Source of the DNA: Amphirosellinia nigrospora
Taxonomy: Eukaryota; Ascomycota; Sordariomycetes; Xylariales; Xylariaceae
Length of the DNA: 64,000 nt
Assembly (NCBI GenBank): GCA_004123355.1
Contig: SCHM01000004.1
Location: 1,240,001 to 1,304,000 of the forward strand
Direction: 5' to 3'
Shown: piece after piece, positions 24,338-39,790 of the stretch
Layout of the letters: each line of letters starts with the position of its first letter
How positions within the stretch are numbered: the first letter of the stretch is position 1
Position numbers and translations under genes: made by a program
The notes under the pieces: model-generated
Seen by the model: only the letters and a program-made list of their open reading frames with translations
Told to the model about the DNA's origin: nothing
Databases searched by the model: none

Positions 24338-25927
24338 GAGGGACGTGGCGGATGCAGAGGTGCTGCGGCGCGAGAAAACTACTACTTTTCATCAACCAAT
24401 CATTATATGGTTTGGGGGATAAACGGATCGAAGCCTTGTCTTGGATTCAAGTTTTATTAAACTTGTAATCAGTTCTACCCATTTCTATTCTCTTCGTTTT
24501 TATTAATTCTCCGGGGAAGGACGTTTGTTGTATTTGAATGGCTAGGCTTTTTTTGATACCACTAGGAATGGGATAGAATAGAAGGTACTTACTACTAGTA
24601 CCAAGGCCGATCATGGCATGACGCACATTCTCATTTGTTAAATTTAGATAGTATTTGAGACGAATAGGTCCACTCTGTGTCTAGAAAACTGTAGAAGAGT
24701 TCAAAAGAGATTCACGTCGCCAGGTGTTACAAGCACCCTCGTTTCTTCAGTTTGAGAGATAACGGTTTTGCCCCTTGGTCAACACTGCTTCGTTAAGTAC
24801 GCAATTGCGTGACTTAATTTAATTACCATGTCATTACTAAACTTGAGGTCTTTCCTCAACGCTCCTTACACCGAAAGCTTCAAAATACCTCAATGGGGCA
24901 AACTGCGCGATATAGAGAAAGCTCGCTTTTATGTAATTTCAAGGGTTATGACAGGTGTTAGCAATGAAGACTTTGCTTTTATCTAGGTCGTTTGACATAT
25001 AGAATAGCCGTGCCCAGATACATTATCGTTACTTGTGAGATCAAGACTTGGCGAACAAATGTCGCGTGGAACGTACTTAACTTTGAGAGACCAGCGTGGT
25101 TAGGACTCACACGTGAGTACGCCGCCAAGACAGAGCTACGTGTTACCCGTATGCATATGACGAGATGTGACAAGGGCACCGAGTAGGAAGGTTGATAAGA
25201 GACCCTGAAAATGCCAAATCCGGGGAATTCAGAGACGGCACCATATTAACCCTCTGGGGCATGTAATATTAAGGTGAACCCCTCTTTCCCTTCGTTCCGC
25301 TTGTCAGACCAACATCAAGTCTTCCTTTCTTCGGTACAAATCATAGTTGCGTGCCTCAAAAGCTGATATATCTTTCCCCGTATTGCATACTCCTGAATTA
25401 TGCTTTCGGATTATACTTTAGTTAAGGCAGCTTGCTGTCTTAGCCAATTAAATTTCCCGCATTACCTGACTCTCGACATCATCAGGAAAAGCCTCGTCAA
25501 ATCATGACAACCGAATATATATATCACAGACTACGTCTTTAAAGCTTCATCGACCATATGGGGTACAACTTAGAGTTAAGATTCCATTCATGATAATGGC
25601 TAGGAACTATGTATTTTAATCAATCTAAAGCATACAGGTCCCTATCCATCACCAACTTTGACCAATACATAAGAAAGACGAAGGAAATCATAAAAAACAT
25701 TCATCCAGAGACATATTAAATGCTGTTTCAGCCCCGACTCCTCTCTCACACCGACACGGCTGGTGATGGATCAATCACCACCTGCACAAGACTACCTTTG
25801 AGATAGATCCAGCGTTCCCGTGGCAAAATTGATGCTGCCCCTACGATGTGTGAATAACGCACTGCACACGACTACACATCAACCACCCATGATTGGGGTT
25901 TCAGGCAATATAGCCTCGAGTTATCAC
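24338..25927. other. Intergenic region, no gene seen
   Basis: About 1.6 kb, rather A/T-rich, with no reading frame above about 66 codons. I saw no RNA gene or repeat. It lies between two convergent genes, so it should hold their 3' ends. Confidence 0.5.
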
Positions 25928-26402
25928 CTAATATCTCTCGATGTTCTGCTCGGAGGTGGCTCCGTTCATCACGACCGGGGCAGGTTTTCCCTCAGTAACC
26001 TTCTTTGTTACAGTTCGCGGAATCCCAGTCAGCCAACGTCGTTTGCCGGTATAGACCAGGGGCAGGCCAACAATCCTCTGACCCAATGTTGTTTCCTTCT
26101 GCGAAAGCCAGACGATTTGCGCTTTGCGTACAGCCACAGGTTTTGGACCCTGAGACTATCCTCTTACACTTTGGACATTGCCAGTCCGAATCAGTAAAAG
26201 TGCTTGGGGTAAATGATGGCCGCGATTCTGACTTCATCACAGTCCCGTCTATGGGGAAGCGGCAGTCTGCGGGCTTTCCTTGTGTCTTGCCACAATGCGG
26301 GCATTTTTCGCCCGCTTTTACCTTCTCATCACAATCCGAGCACCACCAATTTCCCTGGTCAGCGAGGATTGGCGTAGGCCAGATGTCAGCGGGCTTCGAC
26401 AT
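25928..26402 (-). CDS. Small protein with two zinc-ribbon-like Cys motifs, function unknown
   Basis: About 158 residues starting at MSKPADIWPTP (ATG at 26402). An upstream in-frame ATG at 26555 exists, but the added 51 residues look like leader sequence. Two successive treble-clef/zinc-ribbon-like units are visible: WWCSDCDEKVKAGEKCPHCG (C-x2-C...C-x2-C) and WQCPKCKRIVSGSKTCGC (C-x2-C...C-x-C). Each is preceded by an aromatic and acidic residues. Near 26050 the frame slips by one base, and the protein plausibly continues as TLGQRIVGLPLVYTGKRRW to a Lys/Arg-rich tail ending in NIERY at 25928. This frame reads better than the other, which stops at 25992. No signal peptide. The family is not recognised. 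Zinc binding is inferred from Cys spacing only. Confidence 0.6.
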
Positions 26403-26873
26403 GATGGCACGTGTGCGGTGGGCTACGCTCGTAGTGCCAGATGGTTCTCGCTTTGAATGATTTCGAGTTGATGTAAGGCTTACAGGGCGCTGATGATATG
26501 TGCCACGGCGACTAGGAGAAATATTCCGGTCAGTATTCATGCTGTTGTATGTCACCGAATGTTGGGTTACTCACACTACCACAGTCGTAAAAATCGATCC
26601 GAGTCTCTCGTGGTGCTTGTGCTGGAAGTGAAAAGCTCGAGACGACGACACACGGCGGTGCTTTATAGTTTTAGCGAAGATGGGCTCTACGGTTGATTCC
26701 TTGGTGCGTATTCGTACAAATCTATTCAGATGGGCTATCGCTCTCCGCTCGGGGTCCCTTCCCGAAACTCAAACGCAAGTTTCCCGAACCACGAACATCC
26801 TCGACGGCTCAAATCCCGATACGAGAACACGGAGTTGATGGCACAGACATGTTGTTTGTCTACCATCCTAGCA

Positions 26874-27635
26874 TTATTCTGATCGTTGGTTTCGGCTGGC
26901 CAACCAGGAGGTTGTGTCTTCTCTGATGGTTATTTCCGATAATTCCTCAGCAACCTTGTCGCCGACATGTCATTCATGACCTCTCCATCGACCACACCTC
27001 GGGAAGTTCGCATCCATGTCCTCGCGTCTGCAACCGGTGTCTTTTGAGGAAACATATTTGATCCTCTCGCTCGCAGTGTTGATATCTGACTCGGATCAAT
27101 ATGGTCCTGGTAGATGTTGGTGAGACTGAGACCATGCAAGGCAATACCTGGCCCAACAACCCTTCTTGCATGCTGCGGGGTTGCAATCTGTATTGCCCGC
27201 AGTGATGGGAATGAGCACGTTTTCATATTCAGTGAAACCCACCAAGCTGTATGTCAGCACCAAGGACCTGGGTTGTCAAAGGTTGGTATTGTTACCTTGC
27301 GTGAGTTGGACTAGGGTAGATGAGCTGCGGACATAGCCCGATGGTAACTCCCATAAGTCAGTTTCGAGATGCCACCCCATGGCGAGTATATCTTGCAAGT
27401 GATCAAATAAGGTAGCAATATACGTCTTAATAACATATAGCTCCAAATGCAGCTTACTCGTTGTGTCTATCTTCAAAGTCCCATGCATATAGTGCATTGC
27501 AGCATAAGTAGAGGATAGTAACTCGGACTTAGAAAACCCCGGCGTAGAGTTTCCGAACTTACGACGCACGTATCCCGATCCAGATATCAGATTCGGCCGA
27601 GTGCTTCCATCACAAAGCCGCGAATCGATACCCAC
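26874..27635 (-). CDS. Probable uncharacterised gene, frame-broken
   Basis: A protein-like signal is spread over three minus-strand frames. From 27635: a segment with AMHYMHGTLKIDTTSKLHLE and a helical YVIKTYIATLFDHLQDILAM up to about 27290, where a GT...AG interval (gtaacaat... to ...catacag, about 27250-27295) could be an intron. A downstream part reads VGFTEYENVLIPITAGNTDC in one frame, then VADARTWMRTSRGVVDGEVM in another, and finally VGDKVAEELSEITIREDTTSW, ending at 26874. The coding-like composition moves between frames in the same way as in the conserved genes of this window. I recognise no family, and the start may lie further right (up to about 27808). Chance open frames remain possible. 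Confidence 0.35.
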
Positions 27636-27808
27636 TTGCTCAGATGCATAGACCTGGTGTGTGGCTCTCGATCCAACGTAACTACTGTGATTGTTGGGGG
27701 CCGGTTCCCGGTACCGTGGGACCGTCTATCACGGGGCGACGAAGAGTGGAGTGTAGGATTGAACAAATTCCGCGACATCACACGAGCCAGATAACTTTGC
27801 CAACACAT

Positions 27809-30800
27809 CGGAAGTTTAACTCCGATGAGGCTCTTCTACACTTGGCTCTCCCTTATTGGCGCCTTGGAGCCCCGGGAATGGTTGCAGGTGCCAGATTAGA
27901 TTGCCGAATCTTGATAAGCACCTGGTGTAACGGATAAAGAAAACATTTATTGTTGTTGTGTTATGGTGGAAGGTTCGTCTCGTTGTCGGTCTCAAATCAA
28001 AACTCAAGTAAACTTTGGTTACTTATCATCTAATGATACACCCTGTTCAAACTGATGTCATGTAAAGCAACCTTCTAAGCGCCAGTTTAAGATACGCCGT
28101 AATTTCATCCTCAATTTTTAAGGCTCGTCAACAGGTATACGAAATAGGCAAGCCGGCAGGGATATAGAAAAACCCCAATTAGGTCTTTCGCCTCACACAG
28201 ACATTGTGCAGCTAACATGTCCAGTCACCTAGCCAATGAAACCGCCGGAACCTAGGTCGTTTCGTTTATTTCGACGCCTCCAACAATAAACGAAGGATAT
28301 CATCCATCAATCCTGAATGGTAGTCTGCTGTACGTAACTCTGGCACAGTTCCGCTGTGGGGCTCAACTTGACAACGCTGTCGCGAGATCAGACCACTTTC
28401 ATGGAGTGGACTAAACTTGCCGAGCCGCGCCATCTTTTTTCGCGGTTGTATCCCGAAGGCTACCTCGACGAATCGACGGCTATTGGAGTTAAACACCGGC
28501 TCTCAGTTTGTCCTATACCACAGATGCTCATGCTAAAGTATTGAGGGAAATGGGACCACTGCAAATCTAATTACAACCAGGATACAATGGAATTTCAATC
28601 ACCTCCTCAGTCTACCCCATCCTGTTGAGCTTCAACTTGGTATACATGAAATTAGATGATGGCTTGACGCTTGAATCGACATAGGAGAGACTATCCTTGT
28701 TTTAGACAGCTTTGCTTTACCTATCATTATTTCTAATATAGAGCTATTCACATGGAACTTTTCTCAGGATATTTTGCTTTCATTGTGCAACCCAGCTGTT
28801 GAAGAAATCTAGTTGGCAACGCTGTGCTGACCTCAAGTGACGTATAGATCATGTTGATCTAGGTAAGTAGTTATGGCCGGTAAATTACATGTGGGCAGTG
28901 ATGGATCGAAGTAGAAAAGCATACACTATGCCTTTAGAGTAATCGACACCTTGCCAATGAGGCTCCTAGGCTCGGCAGTTGGCTTCGCTAAAGTATCCTC
29001 ACTCGCCGACAAAGACCGATCTATGCGAATTTGGAGAAGCAAATATTGTTTCTTATTCGGGTCTATTTGCCGCAAAGGGGGCCATGATTCAAAAATATAC
29101 TTGTGCTGTACCTTTGTTCTGAGATGAGCACACTTTTAAGCATAACCAAAATTTGGAGCTACATATACATCGAATTGACCATCATCTGTATTATACGTAG
29201 ACATAAAAATACGTTATTCTAGACTATCTCGGGTTATCAAATCAATGATTAGAAACAAATCAATAGCAATGGTAGGCACACACGAACCGGATGCAGACAG
29301 CAGCAGAAGTTTCTTCATTCTCAACCAACCGCGTTTGGAGCTTCATATTAGTTGCATTGCAGAGAGTGACCTCAACATAGTTGGTTATCCCACATGGGAA
29401 ACGCCATCACAGCCGTCAAAAGCACCATCGATTTATCCCAAATGGGCTTAACTCTCGTCTGCTGCCCGAGACCAAGAACACTCACGGCATCACTATACGA
29501 GTCGAAGCTGAGTAAGCTTTTGACCGGAGATGAGAGCCACTTTAGAATGTTAACCCGACGGTTCAACGAACATTAGAATTGAGAATTCTAGAAACAATCT
29601 TCCTAATTTCAGATATCCAACGGCTATCCTCTTTCGTCACTGGATTTAATACTCCCTGGTACTCTAGTGTAGGCCCAGTAGGCTATCCGCGTGACCTGGC
29701 TCGCTGATCATAGACTAGTTTACATGGACGATAGTTTCGCCCAAATCACATCCTCCAAGTGAGAAGGCGTCCCGTTTCATCCAAGTACATGAAAGATGCA
29801 TGGGGAGGGTCAACCGGCTGTGACGAAAATTAGAATAACCACAGAAAATATCAGTCACTGCCCGCATACCTCATGGTTGATCCGAATTATTATCGGGTCC
29901 AGACTCAGAGATAAATTGAGGTTGCACGATCTACCTAACATGAATGGCGCATTCACTCTCTCTACATTCTCCCGCCTCATAATCCGTGCAAAGCATACGT
30001 ATTCCATACTACAGAGCCGTCTTATATGCAGTTGGACGACTTGAGAGATTCCATCCCGGTAGGTTGTATTACGCGACGAGAAACTCACTCCCGTCGCTAC
30101 CCTCGACTGCTTGTAAGGTTTCTTGATTTAGAATACCGGCAAGTGTGGCATGGAAGCTGTTGGCTGCCGGAACGGTCCAGAATCCCAAGCGAGTCTATCT
30201 GGATACTCCACAGACGGCACTTGAGAACCATCGCTGATCGTTGCCACGCTTCAATAAGGCAGAGTCCAACATGCCTGGTTCCAGGGTTTGAACCAACCTC
30301 CGGGTCACCAGAGACGTGGGTGCCTAGCGTGATGACGGGCGATAGGGTCACCCTAGTTGATTGGCAAGGACCTAGGTTTGCTCTATTATGGCCAAGGAAG
30401 ATTTGATGATAGAGAGGCTCACGTAGTACCAGCTGTGACATATCATTTAAGCCTCTAGCATGGTTTGTTGGAAAGCACTTTTGAATGACCCAGGTGCTCG
30501 TAAGGTGATGGGAACTTTTGAGAAAATACAAGATACAGGCACGCTATGATAGGCGTAATCATGGCTACTGTTGTGACATTCTGATCCAACCACGTCCTCG
30601 GCTCGAAGGCAGGCGAAAACGATTATTTCCAAGACGCACGCACACTACAAAGTTCTGAGATTAGATCGACTCTGAGTCCGTCCTCGTCTGTGCTTCGTTC
30701 GACTGAACCTTTCTTAGAGAATATGAACGTCTACGCCAAGATAAGCAGGTTTCTACGTATAACACCGAGCGCCCACACCAAGAAAAAGCGAGCCAGAGGT

Positions 30801-32452
30801 ACGTAGAGACAGAACCAATGACTGCAGCGAAAAGGTAGCGAAGGATTTGTATAGGGTCGACTCGGAAGCTAACGCGAACCAAGCGAACCCTCTACCACCA
30901 TGACCCTGGATGACGTTGATCTTAGAAAGCGACTTGACATAATGAATCTACTAGTTTCTCCAACTCTAGCAGCTACTGGTAACCAATCAAACCAATTATA
31001 TCTTTCCCCCAAGTATACTATTCGTCCTTCATCCACACCTACGACCAGACCATGCATCGTATGCGAGACCAAATAAACATAGCCAGTCATACACTACCTC
31101 GGTAGTGACTAGACTAGACGTCCAACCACGTTCTATCTGGGCAGAAAGACACTCGCAAGGGCCTGCTTCTTATTTCCTCAACTCTGGCCTACTCTCCCGG
31201 TGAGCTACCATCCAACTCGGGGGAGAGTGATGTTTTGGACGACGGGCAGCAGACCTGCAGGATTCTGCAGAAGTCAGATGCATGCTGCCCTAGGGGGAAG
31301 CGAAGCCCTGGTTCAAGCGATGCCTAGCTCTGATGGTGTTGTTACGCAATGCATCTCATCTCACCTGCAAAGACAATCGCATGTTGTGCCACCCATTCTA
31401 CTCTCCTTGCCTGCCAGCGGAAACCGGGCGCGCACCTCGGACGAATCATGGACATAAGCATATACTAGACGGCAGCATTGGCGGCGGCTCCCTTCTTGGG
31501 CTGTACCTCTCTTTGTCCACAGGATCACAGGATCGGCAACTGGCGATGATTTTATCTTGGCTTCTCCTTACACAGTGTGTAGTCGAATATTTGGGTGTTT
31601 TTTTAAGCCCCTTGGGTTAGCCACGATTTTCTGCCTCTGTACAGCCACACACATACACAGTGCTTGGATAGAACAACTTTCCGTACAGCACTGTAAATAG
31701 AAGGAAATTCAGGGTTCTAGTTGTGTAATGGCTGTGGCGCGCGACCTGCCACATTACATCACATGTGAATGAATAGAGAATGTGGGGAGGGGTTGAACAT
31801 GGAACCCCGCGTTGGGCAACAGAGAGCATTTTACTCCAACACTATTTTGAGAGAGGTTTCCTAAACACGTATTGTAATGGAAAGCAAGCACCCCTTAGGT
31901 ACTTGAATGGTCTCATTAAAATGTAGATTCTGAACTATAACCTAAAGTAACTGTTTGAAAATACTATAAGTTTGTTTACCTGAGTTAAGCTAGCTAAGAG
32001 GCAGCTTGCTTTGCTTAAAATTACCTAGATCAAGTTGGGCCGTCTCTTAGGTAGGCACCCCAAATGCAGCACTCTATCTGCCCCTCCTTGACCCTTAACT
32101 GGCCATTCTGCGCTCCGAGTCTGATTACACACAGCCTGGAGGAAGGAACGTCGATTAGGGTGCCTGAAACAGTAGGCAAGGGACGACCTCCAAGCCCAAG
32201 CAAATGGAAACATTGAAGTGATACCATACATACCTACCATTCATACCTTACGAGCACATACCCATCCACCCATCCACCCACCCGACGACCACATTATCTA
32301 CCTGATCTACCTGTACCTTAGGTTAGGTACCGTAATGAAACTCGCATGTTGTAACCCCTCCTGTCGAACAACCCGACGTCAGAACAGCCGAACGCTACCT
32401 ACCTCATCACCCCCTACGCGAGGCAGTGAGTGAGAAAAAAGACGCTCTCGCT
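27809..32452. other. Gene-poor region
   Basis: About 4.6 kb without a supported gene. Several minus- and plus-strand frames of 60-145 codons occur, none with recognisable sequence. The best candidates are two overlapping minus-strand frames at 30661-31090. Two ACCTAGGT palindromes lie at 28250 and 30370. No long inverted or direct repeats were seen by eye and no transposase-like protein appears. Confidence 0.45.
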
Positions 32453-34016
32453 ATGGCCTCGACTACGGGCTCAGCGGGCACCGCTGCCGCTGCCGCATCC
32501 TATTCGACCGACCCTGCATTGTATATCTACACATCCCTAACCGCGGGATCTTCGCACATAGTGACGGCCACATCGCGTCTCGAGACCATCCTGCGTGCCA
32601 ACCGTGTGCCCTTCAAGGCCATCGACATCGCCACCGACGAGAAGGCTCGCATGTTATGGGGGCGGCGGGCTGGCAAGGATGAGACCGGCCGCATGCGCAA
32701 GATGCCCGGCCTCGTGCAGATGGCATGGTATTGGGTGTAAGTTGCCGGTACTCGTTTTCACTCCCACTCTTGCTACCACTCCTGCTCGAACCCGAGGGCA
32801 ACGGCATAGCACAGCACAGCCGAGCATAGCAGTGCTTCGCAACGCGAGGAGGCACTCGGGCTAACGGAGAAACGTGCCGTCGCCAACAGGACCTAGTCGA
32901 GATCGAAGAGTGGAACGAGTACGGCGAGCTGAAGGAGCATGTCACCATCTACTACGATGACTTCACTATACCTCCCAAGAACCAGGCGCCTCCTCCCATA
33001 GCCATGAGGCCTCTCAACCAACCATTTCCCAAGTCGGGCGTCGCCCCTTCTTCCTCCTCCCCCTCTTCCCAGGCCGCAGCAGCGAGCACCACCAAAACTA
33101 CTACGACGACGACGAGCGCACCCCCACCACCTGCGCCACCGCTACCAACAGACAAAGATAAGGCCAAGATCCCCCTTTCGTCTCCCAAGACGCCGAGCAC
33201 AGCTAAGAAGGCCACCAGTGCCACCAATGCCAGCGCCAGCGCCAAGACGCCCATGGGCAACATTGCGGCAGAAGCCGCCAAGAAAGCTAAGCAGGTGCAG
33301 CTGGACCGGTTAAAGGAGAAGGCTCATGGGAAGAAGGACCCTGCCCCCTCGAGCACGGCTAAAAGCAAGGACAAGGCTCACGAGAAGAAGGACCCCACGC
33401 CCGAGTACGTCCAAAAGCAAGGACAAAGCTCACGGAAGAAGGACCTCACGTCCTCGAGTACAGCCAAAAGCAAGGACAAGGCTCGCGTGAAGAAGGACCC
33501 TACCCCCGAGTGCGGTTAAAAGCAAGGATAAGGTTCGCGGGAAGAAGGATCCCACGCCCGAGTGCGGCCAAAAGCAAGGACAAGGAGAACAAGAAACCCA
33601 AGGCCGCGAGCGCGACATCCAAAAAAGCTACCCTGCCACAGCAAAATCGGCGGGAGAGAGCATGAGTAAACTGACGCTCGCGAGCGGCGGGTCGGCATCG
33701 GCCGCAGTGCCGCAATCCCCCACCACGATCACGGAACACCGCGGTTCCATCGTTGCAAGCGCTACGAAGGAGGAGATCGCCGCTGTAGAGAAGGCAGAGG
33801 CGATCCCGAGGTGGATAGTAGTGAAGAGGAGAGTAGCGAGGAGAGAGCAGCGAGGAGGAAGACGACGAGGAAGACGAAGACGATGAGGATGAAGAAGACG
33901 ATGAGGATGAAGAAGAAGAAAGTGAAGAAGATGATGATGATGATGACGACGACGATGACGACGATGAAGATGAAGAGAGCGAAGATGACGCGAAGAAAGC
34001 TAAAGAGAAGAAGTAA
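32453..34016 (+). CDS. SH3BGR/glutaredoxin-fold protein with Lys-rich repeats and acidic tail
   Basis: The N-terminal domain (about residues 18-100) matches the SH3BGR-like branch of the thioredoxin fold: YIYTSLTAGSS...ETILRANRVPFKAIDIATDEKAR...RKMPGLVQ, then DLVEIEEWNEYGELKEHV and YYDDFTIPPKNQ. The redox CxxC of glutaredoxins is absent, as usual for this group. An intron at 32737-32889 (GTAAGT...CAACAG) joins V-L-G to D-L-V-E; a missing base near 32721 shifts the frame just before it. After the domain come a Ser/Thr/Pro linker, Ala/Lys segments, at least five imperfect copies of a roughly 20-residue KSKDKAHxKKDPTPE unit (33320-33600), and a final run of Asp/Glu (33850-33990) ending in KKAKEKK. 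The true ATG is at 32453. The reading frame changes at least twice in the repeats. Function unknown; no redox activity is predicted. Confidence 0.75.
33320..33600 (+). repeat. Imperfect tandem repeat of Lys-rich unit
   Basis: Copies of about 60 bp built on aaaagcaaggacaaggctc and gaagaaggaccc recur at least five times. They encode (S/K)KDKA(H/R)xKKDPTP-like units in the SH3BGR-type gene. Units differ by small substitutions and by lengths not always divisible by three, which contributes to the broken frame. Confidence 0.75.
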
Positions 34017-34291
34017 ATAAGAATAAACCAACAGTACTCGATCTAGCTTGAGGAATCGACAGCTCTAGAATATATATTTGTTGCAAAAGACAGTCAAGGC
34101 TTTAGGTCAATGTGAGATGTGCTGATACCGACGTAGATAGATTCTTTGTTTTTGCCTTCTATCCCGTCTCATTCATCTTCTCTTGATGTCTCACAATTCG
34201 CTCACAGCGTTTCATTCACATTATACACAACTCTATTCCACGCTATTTATTAATTTCAACATATTGTTTTCTTTTTAATTACACATAAATT

Positions 34292-38649
<4,358 letters not shown>

Positions 38650-39790
38650 GGCTGCTGCCTCGCTTGTACACGGCGCGACACCGAAGCTTAGGGTGCAATG
38701 CGCCGTATCAGACTCATCGGGAGATTACCTATCTAGTCCCGCGACTCGCAAAGTACTACCCCTGAGACGATGAGCTTCGAAATGCAGGGACGGGAGGCAA
38801 GATCGCTTGCCTATTCTAATCCAGCGACGGCGAGAAGCGAGAAGGAGGCTCCAGTCGCGATGAGAGCGTATGCGCAGCACATATTCTAGCAAAGTAAACT
38901 AGCCTACTGTAGCTGTCGTTGCTGGCAGATTTTGGCCGAGGCACAGCGCGGCATAGTGTACAAGTAGCTCGGGGTGTGGAGCCAGTATCGGCATTTATCA
39001 CTATCAACGCCGACGGTAAATTTCTTGGGATTTATAGCATGATATTTAGACAGGTATAATCTGTTTATTCATTTCTTTAACTCTTCATGTTCCAGTCTAA
39101 GATTTCATCGACTTGACTTTTTCGCTTGTAACGAAACCGTACCGCTGCTCGGCTCTACTTACTTGGTAAATAAGCCGTAATCGGTTTCATAAACTCTTCT
39201 AGGCGCTTAGGTGGTACCACACAGGAGAGACGTGCTTAAAAGGGATTTAGGTTAATTGCTTTACCTAACTTGCCTTAGGAAGATCTTAAGCGAGATCTAG
39301 AGATCTTCACATGTTGTTGACCTTCCTTGGCACAGGAATGGGAAGCCCCACCCGTGAGCGCAGGAAAATGGGTTAGCTACGCCTCTGACAGGTGACGTAT
39401 ACATTCAGCCATCGATTACTTGTATTATATATATTTTTGCATGTGTCAATCTTGTTTTCCTTCTTGGTGCTGTACTCATCGTCGCGAAACCGGACCTCGA
39501 GATTTAATTTGGCCATCAGACTATAGACGCAGGGGAAAGGAGATCAACAACGACCAAGCCCAACTAGATCTTTAGCAGCATGTCATGACGTGACTCGCGC
39601 ACTCATAATCCCAAGTCTAGGTCGCCTCCGACGAATATACCACTGCTTCTATAGGGGTAGTGTGTGTTTTTGGAGATCGATTGGGTCCAATCGGACGACT
39701 ACAAGTACAAGTATATCCATAGCCTCACTGCGCCGGCATTCGACCTCCGGATGGACACACCGCTAGGCTTCCACAACAGACCGTGACGCG
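38650..39790. other. Divergent promoter region between PEX6 and lipase
   Basis: About 1.1 kb between two divergent genes. No supported reading frame. It should hold both promoters; a TATA-like tattatatatattttt lies near 39423-39438, about 360 bp before the lipase start. Confidence 0.5.

Noticed and set aside
26005-26460. 151-codon plus-strand frame opposite the zinc-ribbon gene
   Set aside because: The minus strand has the paired CxxC motifs; the plus-strand reading has no comparable pattern.
28266-28496. 76-codon minus-strand frame with protein-like ending (DDILRLLLEASK)
   Set aside because: Too short, with no continuation in other frames and no recognisable family.
30280-30300. gggtttgaacc, another T-loop-like string
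   Set aside because: No cloverleaf can be built around it.
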